A stretch of DNA of 8,294 nucleotides from CAYTRP01 sp964625145 (lineage in GTDB: Bacteria > Sumerlaeota > Sumerlaeia > SLMS01 > JAHLLQ01). Shown here piece after piece: positions 1 through 5,464 of the stretch. The notes beneath the pieces were generated by a model. The model saw only the letters and a program-made list of their open reading frames with translations, made no database searches and was not told the origin of the DNA. A program made the position numbers and the translations under genes. Positions within the stretch are counted from its first letter, which is position 1. Each line of letters begins with the position of its first letter. The stretch lies in assembly GCA_964625145.1 (NCBI GenBank), contig CAZVAQ010000154.1:1-8294 (forward strand). Reading direction: 5' to 3'.

Positions 1-1
1 C

Positions 2-178
2 CCGACACCCCCGACATCGCCGCGCATTCCGCCGACGCCGCCGCCTCCGGCCCAGACACCCGCCAAACCGGCAAAGGCCGGCGTGGGCCTTCCGATCGTC
101 ATCGGCTTGGTCGTCTTCATCCTGTTCCTGCTCCTCATCATCCTCGGCCTGTTGGGCTACATGGTCTTCATGCAGTGA
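2..178 (+). CDS. C-terminal end of a proline-rich, membrane-anchored protein (5' end outside window)
   Basis: An open frame enters from the left edge and ends at TGA 176-178, giving 58 visible residues. The first part is rich in Pro with some Ala, Thr and Lys (a run of PPTPPPPAQTPAKPAKAG type, roughly residues 9-28). It is followed by a strongly hydrophobic stretch of about 25 residues (GLPIVIGLVVFILFLLLIILGLLGY), then a five-residue tail, MVFMQ. This is the pattern of a protein with a flexible Pro-rich linker and one C-terminal transmembrane helix. The catalytic or binding part, if any, lies outside the window, so no function can be given. Its stop codon overlaps the GTG start of coaD (GTGA), which suggests translational coupling. 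Frame, composition and overlap all support it being real. Family unknown. Confidence 0.7.
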   Translation, partial: PTPPTSPRIPPTPPPPAQTPAKPAKAGVGLPIVIGLVVFILFLLLIILGLLGYMVFMQ

Positions 179-708
179 CAAAATCCTCCCACCAGATCGC
201 CCTGTACCCCGGTTCGTTCGATCTGTTGACCAATGGCCACTTGGACCTGATCCGCCGGGGTCAGCGTCTGTTCGACCGCCTGATCGTGGCTGTCGGTGCC
301 AACGTTGCCAAGAAGGCCTTCTTCTCGGTCGACGAGCGGCTGGAGATCCTGCGCGAGACCACCGCACAATGGTCCAATGTGGAGGTGCGGCGCTTTGATG
401 GCCTCACCGTGCGATTCGCCGAGCAAGTCGGCGCACGCTTCATCATCCGTGGCCTGCGCGCCGTGTCGGACTTTGAGTTCGAACTGCAGATCGCGTTGAT
501 GAATCACCGGCTGAGTTCGGGGATCGAGACGATCTTCCTCGCCGCCGAGACCGAGCACATCTTCCTGTCCTCGCGCATGATCAAGGACGTGTGGACCCAC
601 GGCGGTGACATCTCCGAATTCGTCCCGGCGCCCGTGTTGCGCGCGCTGCAACAGCGAGCCGACCGGGCCGTCGACATCGACCAATCGCGCTTCGGCTCCG
701 GCGCTTGA
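175..708 (+). CDS. coaD: Phosphopantetheine adenylyltransferase CoaD
   Basis: CoaD transfers AMP from ATP to 4'-phosphopantetheine to make dephospho-CoA, the penultimate step of coenzyme A synthesis, in the cytoplasm. The 177-residue product shows all the family landmarks: YPGSFDLLTNGH at 11-22, the nucleotidyltransferase (T/H)xGH motif as TNGH; the KK pair at 46-47, matching the conserved substrate-binding lysine region; RGLRAVSDFEFELQ at 92-105, matching the E. coli RGLRAVADFEYEMQ block; and SSRMIKDVWTHGGDISEFVP at 132-151, the ATP-binding C-terminal block. Length is slightly above the usual 160-165 because of a C-terminal tail of about 20 residues. The start is GTG 175, placed so that the first strand begins six or seven residues in, as in homologues. 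No good Shine-Dalgarno precedes it, but it overlaps the stop of the upstream gene, so coupling is likely. Family assignment is secure. Confidence 0.97.
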   Translation: MTKSSHQIALYPGSFDLLTNGHLDLIRRGQRLFDRLIVAVGANVAKKAFFSVDERLEILRETTAQWSNVEVRRFDGLTVRFAEQVGARFIIRGLRAVSDFEFELQIALMNHRLSSGIETIFLAAETEHIFLSSRMIKDVWTHGGDISEFVPAPVLRALQQRADRAVDIDQSRFGSGA

Positions 709-772
709 GCACGAACACGCCCAACGATCATCACCCTGGAGCAATGTGCAGCAAATCGTGAATCCGCACCGC

Positions 773-1091
773 TTGTCCAATTCGAATATGCTCAAAGTCC
801 ACAGATGGTCCCGATAGGGGCCGCAGTCTGATAGCCCCCCATCGTCCCGCAGGGCGATGGGGGGTAAGCGCGACCATTGAATCGCGCCCCAAAGGGACGC
901 CAGTTGCGTCTTGTCCATCCGTGTGGCCTGTGCGTTTTGTGGCGTCCCATCCCGGATGCGTCAAATATATGCACGCAACCCGGCTTCGCCCAATCGGGAC
1001 GATGCCGGGCTGATAAAACGTGATCCCTCCCGGGATCATTCCAGATTGGGAGTTGCATGTGATACCCTCGGCCGAGGGTTTTCGAAAGTGC
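773..1091. repeat. Multi-hairpin dispersed repeat, copy A (six hairpins)
   Basis: This stretch aligns with 5179-5442 along almost its whole length. Hairpins visible here are: H1 807-822 (GGTCCC/GGGGCC, one U-G pair in the + strand RNA); H2 835-864 (CCCCCCATCG/CGATGGGGGG with an inner CCC/GGG and a GCA loop); H3 884-900 (GCGCCCC, loop AAA, GGGACGC, one mismatch); an extra hairpin, 942-959 (GCGTCC/GGATGC); H4 979-1009 (CCCGGC/GCCGGG outer stem, degraded inside); H5 1022-1037 (GATCCC/GGGATC). Copy A carries about 55 bp more than copy B, between H3 and H4. It lies between the convergent ends of coaD and the phosphatase gene. The open frames across it are by-products of the repeat. It resembles REP/BIME-type intergenic elements in kind; its family is unknown to me. 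Confidence 0.85.
1064..1082 (+). terminator. Possible intrinsic terminator: perfect 16-bp palindrome followed by TTTT
   Basis: ACCCTCGGCCGAGGGT at 1064-1079 is its own reverse complement and can fold as a 6-bp stem with a GGCC loop, followed on the + strand by a short T run at 1079-1082. It lies about 355 bases after the coaD stop, so it would be a late terminator for the + strand transcript. The T tract is short and the element sits at the right edge of repeat copy A, so it may instead be part of that repeat. Copy B has no equally good counterpart at this point. Confidence 0.3.
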
Positions 1092-1124
1092 ACACAGTAT
1101 AATGCAATACGCCCTCAAAGCAAC

Positions 1125-1201
1125 TTCCGCCTTCATCCTTCATCCTTCCGCCTTCCGCTTTCCGCCTTCATCCTTCATCCTTCATCCTTCATCCTTCACC
1201 T
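1125..1201. repeat. 7-bp tandem repeat array overlapping the phosphatase stop codon
   Basis: Eleven consecutive 7-base units run without a gap. In order from 1125 they are TTCCGCC, TTCATCC twice, TTCCGCC, TTCCGCT, TTCCGCC, TTCATCC four times, and a degenerate TTCACCT. There are thus two unit types that share TTC and a final C or CC. The array covers the last codons and the stop (1182-1184) of the minus-strand phosphatase gene. It is similar in kind to the short tandemly repeated heptamers described in cyanobacteria; relatedness in sequence is not claimed. As 7 is not a multiple of 3, a change in copy number inside the coding part shifts frame. Confidence 0.95.
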
Positions 1202-2111
1202 CCACGACCATCAAGCTCACATCATCCCTGATGCGGGTGTTGGCGGCGTGGCGTTCGAATTCCAGGAACAGCACATCGGGAACCGCATGCAGCGGCTGGT
1301 GATAGGCGTGGCGGACGAAGTCGAGGAGCGCGTCGTCGAGGAGCTCGTGCCCGTCGGCGGAGGGCGTCTCCGTCCACGCGTCCGTGTAGAGAAAGACCCG
1401 GTCGCCGGGCCGGAGATCGATCGAGCGCGACTCCACCGGCACCGTGTCCACGTCCGCCAAACCCAGCGGCAGGCCGCGTTGTGATTCCAGGAATTGCGGC
1501 TCGCCATCGCGCGGCCACAGGATCGCGTCCGGGTGCGCCGCGCAGCTAAAGGTCAACTGCGACCGGCGCGGATCCCAGAAGCCCAGCCACATGGTCACGA
1601 ACTGGTCCGGTGCAAATTCATACCGCAACCACTTGTCGAGCTTCATGAAGACATCGCACGGCCGGGAATCCCGCGTGCATTTCTTGATGGCCACGCGCAG
1701 CAGCGAACGCGTGATGGCCATGTTGACCGCCGCGACGGCACCGTGGCCGGCGATGTCGGCGATGCAAAAGGCAGTGCGTCCACCGGGCAACTTGTCCGCA
1801 AAGTAAAAGTCCCCCCCAACATCAGCACATGGACGACACCGTGCGGCGATCGCGATGCCCGGTCCGGTCTCGAACCGGCTCTCCAGGAACCGGTCCTGCA
1901 CGCGCGCGATGCTTTCCAACTGGCGGCGATTGACTTCCAGCGCCTTCTTCAAGTTTGCCACCAGCGCCTCGGTGTTGCGTTGGCGATGGCCATCGGCGGC
2001 CATCAGCAATTCGAGCGACTCCGAGGACGCCTCCAGCAGGCGCACGCGTTCGCGCAGGTGCTTGAGTTCGGCCTGGATCTCTGCAGATGTCCCCGCGGAT
2101 TCATCGGTCAT
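1182..2111 (-). CDS. PP2C-type (SpoIIE/RsbU family) serine/threonine phosphatase
   Basis: Predicted Mn/Mg-dependent phosphatase of the kind that removes phosphate from anti-anti-sigma (STAS) proteins in partner-switching systems; cytoplasmic, 309 residues. Residues about 8-72 are charged and heptad-like, probably a coiled coil used for dimerisation or signal input. There is no PAS, GAF, HAMP or receiver domain. The catalytic domain shows ADVGGDFYF at 97-104 (metal ligand D101), IADIAGHGAVAAVNMA at 117-132 (D119), GLPLGL at 213-218, FLYTDAWTE at 240-248 (D244) and RDDVSLMV at 295-302, the usual PP2C acidic residues. YTDA replaces the usual YTDG. ATG 2111 is chosen because GAGG stands 5 bases before it; the longer start at 2171 would run far back into the upstream gene. 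Only 7 bases separate it from the MCE stop, and its ribosome site overlaps that stop. The last residues (KDEG) come from the heptamer array. Confidence 0.93.
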   Translation of the reverse strand: MTDESAGTSAEIQAELKHLRERVRLLEASSESLELLMAADGHRQRNTEALVANLKKALEVNRRQLESIARVQDRFLESRFETGPGIAIAARCRPCADVGGDFYFADKLPGGRTAFCIADIAGHGAVAAVNMAITRSLLRVAIKKCTRDSRPCDVFMKLDKWLRYEFAPDQFVTMWLGFWDPRRSQLTFSCAAHPDAILWPRDGEPQFLESQRGLPLGLADVDTVPVESRSIDLRPGDRVFLYTDAWTETPSADGHELLDDALLDFVRHAYHQPLHAVPDVLFLEFERHAANTRIRDDVSLMVVEVKDEG

Positions 2112-2118
2112 GGAGACC

Positions 2119-3261
2119 TCAATCCCGCCCGGACGCCGGATCCATGACCGGCGCGAACTGATACTCCACACGTGAATCGTAGAATCGTCCGCGCGGTCCC
2201 ACCAGGAAATTCCGCAATCCCTCCACGCTCGCCTTCAGGTCCTCAAAAGGTTGCGGGTCGACGAGCAGGCGCCCCACGGTACCTTCGCCAGCGCGCAGCC
2301 GCACGATCAACTCGTTGAGGTTCGCGCTCGTCTCATCCAGCGTCGCACTGAGTTGGGCGAAGTTCTCGCGCCCTGAATCCAGGAAGTCCACCGCCGACAC
2401 TGTCAGGCGTTCGCTGCGATCCTCGAAGCCCGCCAACGATTCGCGGATGGCAGTGATGGTCTCCTCCGACGTGCGGGCGACGCGTTCCAGATCCGCGCGC
2501 AACGCCGTCACCGCTTCCTGCGTCTCCGCCGTCATCTGGTCAAACCGGCCACCCTCCACGGTGAAGTCCTTCATGCGGGCGGTGATCTCCGCCAGGTTGG
2601 CGGAGACCTCGCGCGCGTTGGCCACCGCCGCGGCGACGTTCTCCTCGTTGCGCTCCAGGTATTCGTAAACCTTGTCCATGGACTTGGTGAGGTTGTCCAA
2701 CGTCCGGCGGATCGCCTGCACGTTCTGGTCGTCGGTCATGATCTCGCGGAAGCTGGAGACGGTGGCCTGCATGTCCGCCACGATGATGTCGGCCTGCGCG
2801 ACGATCTTCTCCATGTCGAAGACGGGCTCGCCAGCCAGCGGCGGATGCCGGTCATCGATCAGGTACGCACCATTCTCTGCCGAACCCGGATCGATCTCCA
2901 CGCGCTTGTCCCCCAGGAAGCCCTGCTGCACGAGGCGGAAGCGCGCGTTGCTGTAGACCGGGAAGTCGTTGTTGACGACCATTGTCACGATCACGGGTTG
3001 TTCCACGCGGTTCTCGCCCATCACCCGCAGGGCCGGCGTCGGCCGATAGGCAATCTGGGACACGCGCCCGGCGCGCACGCCGCTGATCAACACCGGCGCG
3101 CCAATCTCCAGGCCGCTGGTGCTCTCGAACGTGGCCTGCAGTTTCAACGTCCCGCCGAACAGGTCGCTGCGGATGATGAAGGTCACCAATTGCAGCAGCA
3201 CAAAGGCCACCAACACAAATAGCCCCACGATGGTGTCGGAAGTGACGTTGCCCTTCTTCAT
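2119..3261 (-). CDS. MCE/MlaD-domain protein (substrate-binding part of a lipid ABC transport system)
   Basis: MCE proteins form rings in the periplasm that carry phospholipids between inner and outer membranes, usually with an MlaE permease and MlaF ATPase. The 380-residue product has a short basic start, one transmembrane helix at about 10-30 and an MCE domain at about 38-125, with FESTSGLEIGAPVLISGVRAG at 45-65 and the FRLVQQGFLGDKRVEI block at 108-123. A long helical region follows (about 150-325, many ETSANL-type heptads), then AGEGTVGRLLVDP at 324-336, a motif common after the helical part of MCE proteins. The tail at 355-380 is uncharacterised. The start ATG has a purine-rich AGAAGAAG about 6 bases before it. 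No mlaE or mlaF gene lies beside it in the window. It lies 116 bases after the serine hydrolase gene and is tightly coupled to the phosphatase downstream. Family is secure; the lipid substrate is unknown. Confidence 0.92.
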   Translation of the reverse strand: MKKGNVTSDTIVGLFVLVAFVLLQLVTFIIRSDLFGGTLKLQATFESTSGLEIGAPVLISGVRAGRVSQIAYRPTPALRVMGENRVEQPVIVTMVVNNDFPVYSNARFRLVQQGFLGDKRVEIDPGSAENGAYLIDDRHPPLAGEPVFDMEKIVAQADIIVADMQATVSSFREIMTDDQNVQAIRRTLDNLTKSMDKVYEYLERNEENVAAAVANAREVSANLAEITARMKDFTVEGGRFDQMTAETQEAVTALRADLERVARTSEETITAIRESLAGFEDRSERLTVSAVDFLDSGRENFAQLSATLDETSANLNELIVRLRAGEGTVGRLLVDPQPFEDLKASVEGLRNFLVGPRGRFYDSRVEYQFAPVMDPASGRD

Positions 3262-3377
3262 CGGGTTCTTCTTCTCTCGGATTCAGGATTACAACCACCG
3301 CGGCCCGCTCCCTCGGCCCCCAATTCCGGTACCTAGCCCGCTCCCAACCCCCTCCGCAAGGAGAAGGCTTCCGGCTT

Positions 3378-4478
3378 CTACCCGCCCTGCCCGTGCGCCT
3401 CGATCATCTGCGCCACCACGCCATCCACTTCCCGGGGCACTTCCTTCCCGCCCACGTTGGTCACCACCACAAAGGCCCTGTCGATCTCCGGCGCCATCCA
3501 CGCCACGGCGAAGTTCATCGTGTTGCTCCCCGCATGGGTCATGACGCGCCCACCGGCCCACTCGCGCTCCGCTACCAGCAACCCGCCGCCATAGTCACCG
3601 CCGAATCGCGCCGAGTGCAGCCAGCCGTAGGTCTCGGCCTTCAGCAGGCCGTCCTGCCCGCGCGCGCCGCGCAGGTGCTCCGCCAGAAACTTGCCGTAGT
3701 CTTCCAGCGAACAATGCACCGTCCCGGCAGGACCCATGACCGGCGGGTTGTCCATGGCAGGGCCATTGTGTGGAGCAGGCGTCTCCTTGCTGATGTGCGG
3801 CCACGGCTGGTCGATCTCCCCCAGCGTCCCCACGCCACCGAATCCGGCGCTCGTCATCCCCAGAGGCACGAACAGCTCCTTCTCGATGACGTCCTCCCAA
3901 GCCTCGCCCCGGGCCTGCTCGATGATCACGCCCAGCACCACATAGCCCGTGTTGGAATACACCATCCCGCCGCCGGGTTCATGTGCCGGTTCCATCGTCA
4001 GCGCCAACGCCACGGCATCGTAGCGCACCTTGGCCATGTCGCCGGACTTTGGCATGATCCCCCAAGGCAGGTTCGCCAGAAACCCGCCGCGATGCGTCAA
4101 CACCTGCGCCACGGTCACCGGCCGAAAACCGGCGTGCATGTCTGTCACCTCGGGGAACAGTTCCTCCAACGTGCTGTCCCACCGCAGCTTCCCCTCGTCC
4201 ACCAACTTGCCGATCAAGGTCGCGGTCATGGCCTTGGTGTTCGAGCCCAAGTGCCACTGATCGTCGCGCTCGACGGACGCGTCGGCGCCCAACTTGCGCA
4301 CACCGGACACTTCCATGGCCAGGACACCTTCCGAACTGACCACCATCCCCCCGATTGCCGGAAAGCCATGTTCTTCCACGGCGCGATCCAGGATCGCCTT
4401 CAACTCCTCATCCGCTCCAGCCCACGCCGGAGCCATCAGGAACGCAACGATCAGCACCCACAGCGCGAGGCAACGCAT
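3378..4478 (-). CDS. Secreted serine hydrolase of the class C beta-lactamase / penicillin-binding fold
   Basis: The 366-residue product starts with a Sec signal peptide (MRC, hydrophobic LALWVLIVAFLMAP, then AWA or AGA cleavage near residues 20-22), so it should act in the periplasm or outside. Active-site motifs are in order: SNTK at 79-82 (SxxK with nucleophile S79 and base K82), YSN at 174-176 (YxN) and HAG at 315-317 (HxG in place of KTG). This is the usual set for the Beta-lactamase (PF00144) group, which holds AmpC, DD-peptidases, esterases and many peptidases of unknown substrate; AmpC-like antibiotic resistance should not be assumed. The C-terminus ends soon after the fold, with no lipocalin-like extension. 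ATG 4478 is chosen over an ATG 21 bases upstream because GGAGG at 4486-4490 is 7 bases before it and the signal peptide then begins at once. It follows the TPR lipoprotein gene by 46 bases. Confidence 0.93.
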   Translation of the reverse strand: MRCLALWVLIVAFLMAPAWAGADEELKAILDRAVEEHGFPAIGGMVVSSEGVLAMEVSGVRKLGADASVERDDQWHLGSNTKAMTATLIGKLVDEGKLRWDSTLEELFPEVTDMHAGFRPVTVAQVLTHRGGFLANLPWGIMPKSGDMAKVRYDAVALALTMEPAHEPGGGMVYSNTGYVVLGVIIEQARGEAWEDVIEKELFVPLGMTSAGFGGVGTLGEIDQPWPHISKETPAPHNGPAMDNPPVMGPAGTVHCSLEDYGKFLAEHLRGARGQDGLLKAETYGWLHSARFGGDYGGGLLVAEREWAGGRVMTHAGSNTMNFAVAWMAPEIDRAFVVVTNVGGKEVPREVDGVVAQMIEAHGQGG

Positions 4479-4524
4479 CCCCCGTCCTCCCTCCATCAAG
4501 AGTTAGCCACCATCACCCCAACCC

Positions 4525-5178
4525 CTACTCCCCATACTTCCCCACATACTTTTCCAAATCGCGAATGATGGGTTCCAGCTCCCCTGCATGGGCGCCGTCC
4601 TGCGTGGCAAGTTGCCAATGGTGCAATGCTGCGCCGAACTCGCCGCGGGCATACGCAACCTCTCCCAGGATCCTGTGCGCCAACATGTCGGACGGATTCA
4701 GGTCCAGAGCCTTCTGCGCCGCAGCCTTCGCGTCGTCCAACCGCCCCTGCCCATAGCGCGCCGCGGCCAATCCGCTCCACGCGCCGGGTGCGTTGGCATT
4801 CAGCGCGATCCAATCCTCGTAAGAGCGCGCGGCACTGGACCAACGCTGCTGCTCCAGATACGTCACCGCGATTCCAAGCCGTGCCTCCTCCAAATCGGGC
4901 TTCACCTTCAGGGCCCGATCGAACGCGCGCCGCGCGGAGGCGTAGTTCCCCAGCGACAACTCCGACCGCCCCTGCAGCAACAACGCGTGGGCATGGTTGG
5001 GATTCTCGTCCAGCGCGCGTTCCAGCCGCGCACGGTCGATCTCTGACGAAGTCAGGTTCAAGCCCGGCGCCAGGTTGATGCAACCGGCCAACGCGACGAC
5101 GGCCCCCAACACCAACGCGCGACCCAACAGGGCCAATCGACGTGTGCACGTTTGGGTGGATCGAAGACTCTCCGTCAC
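4525..5178 (-). CDS. TPR-repeat lipoprotein
   Basis: The product (217 residues from GTG 5178) has an N-terminal basic region (RR at 13-14), a hydrophobic stretch and a lipobox, ALAGC, with Cys33 as the probable lipidated residue. It should be anchored to the periplasmic face of a membrane. Residues about 62-197 hold four tetratricopeptide repeats, with recognisable units such as GNYASARRAFDRALKVKPD, GRLDDAKAAAQKALDLNPSD and GEFGAALHHWQLA. TPRs bind other proteins, so it is likely an assembly or scaffold factor; partners are unknown. The frame stays open for 112 codons upstream, but that part is the hairpin repeat, so I place the start at the GTG just inside the gene. No strong Shine-Dalgarno is visible (GGAATGGG upstream is weak). 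An ATG-start alternative would give an implausible leader before the signal peptide. The start is the uncertain part; the gene is not. Confidence 0.88.
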   Translation of the reverse strand: MTESLRSTQTCTRRLALLGRALVLGAVVALAGCINLAPGLNLTSSEIDRARLERALDENPNHAHALLLQGRSELSLGNYASARRAFDRALKVKPDLEEARLGIAVTYLEQQRWSSAARSYEDWIALNANAPGAWSGLAAARYGQGRLDDAKAAAQKALDLNPSDMLAHRILGEVAYARGEFGAALHHWQLATQDGAHAGELEPIIRDLEKYVGKYGE

Positions 5179-5442
5179 TTGCCCATTCCGATCACGCGCA
5201 ATGTCCGCAAGCGGTCCCGGTAGGGACCGCAGCCGCCTAGCCCCCCATCGTCCCGAAGGGCGATGGGGGGTAATCAGCGACGAATGAATCGCGCCCCGGA
5301 GGGACGCCACTTGAGTCGCACAAGACGCATCCCGGCATCGCCCTTCGGGACGATGCCGGGCCAAAGCAATGTGATCCCTGCCGGGATCATTCCCGGCTTG
5401 GAGTGGCGAGCCAAGACAGCGGTCGAGCGCCTTCGATGGCGC
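5179..5442. repeat. Multi-hairpin dispersed repeat, copy B (five hairpins, mirror-symmetric)
   Basis: Hairpins in order are: H1 5211-5230 (GCGGTCCC, loop GGTA, GGGACCGC, 8 perfect pairs); H2 5241-5270 (CCCCCCATCG, T, CCC, loop GAA, GGG, CGATGGGGGG, 13 pairs and one bulge); H3 5291-5307 (GCGCCCC, loop GGA, GGGACGC, one mismatch); H4 5331-5360 (CCCGGCATCG, CCC, loop TTC, GGG, A, CGATGCCGGG, 13 pairs and one bulge); H5 5372-5389 (TGATCCC, loop TGCC, GGGATCA). Spacers are 10, 20, 23 and 11 bases. H4 read on the other strand has the same 18-base core as H2, and H5 inverted resembles H1. It occupies the gap between obg and the TPR gene, reaching the TPR start codon. It aligns with 773-1091. Confidence 0.9.
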
Positions 5443-5464
5443 CCAAATGCATGAACCAAATGCC

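Noticed and set aside
1098..1103. Perfect TATAAT on the + strand
   Set aside because: There is no matching -35 at proper spacing and no gene downstream on that strand; probably chance or part of the repeat edge.
731..1136. Open frames of 110-120 codons on the minus strand between coaD and the phosphatase
   Set aside because: They translate the hairpin repeat; the similar peptides from copies A and B reflect shared DNA, not a conserved protein.
1125..1201. The tandem array as a CRISPR or minisatellite-like CRISPR remnant
   Set aside because: Units of 7 bases follow each other with no spacers, and no cas gene is present.
3262..3377. Terminator or repeat in the gap between the hydrolase and MCE genes
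   Set aside because: Only a short CTCC/GGAG stem with a 4-base loop and a 5-base AGAAG/CTTCT pairing are present; there is no T run, and operon read-through seems likely.
3393..4568. A 391-codon open frame on the + strand opposite the serine hydrolase gene
   Set aside because: It is the mirror of a well-supported gene with catalytic motifs and signal peptide on the other strand. The product is His/Arg/Pro-rich without domains, as expected from GC-rich antisense reading.
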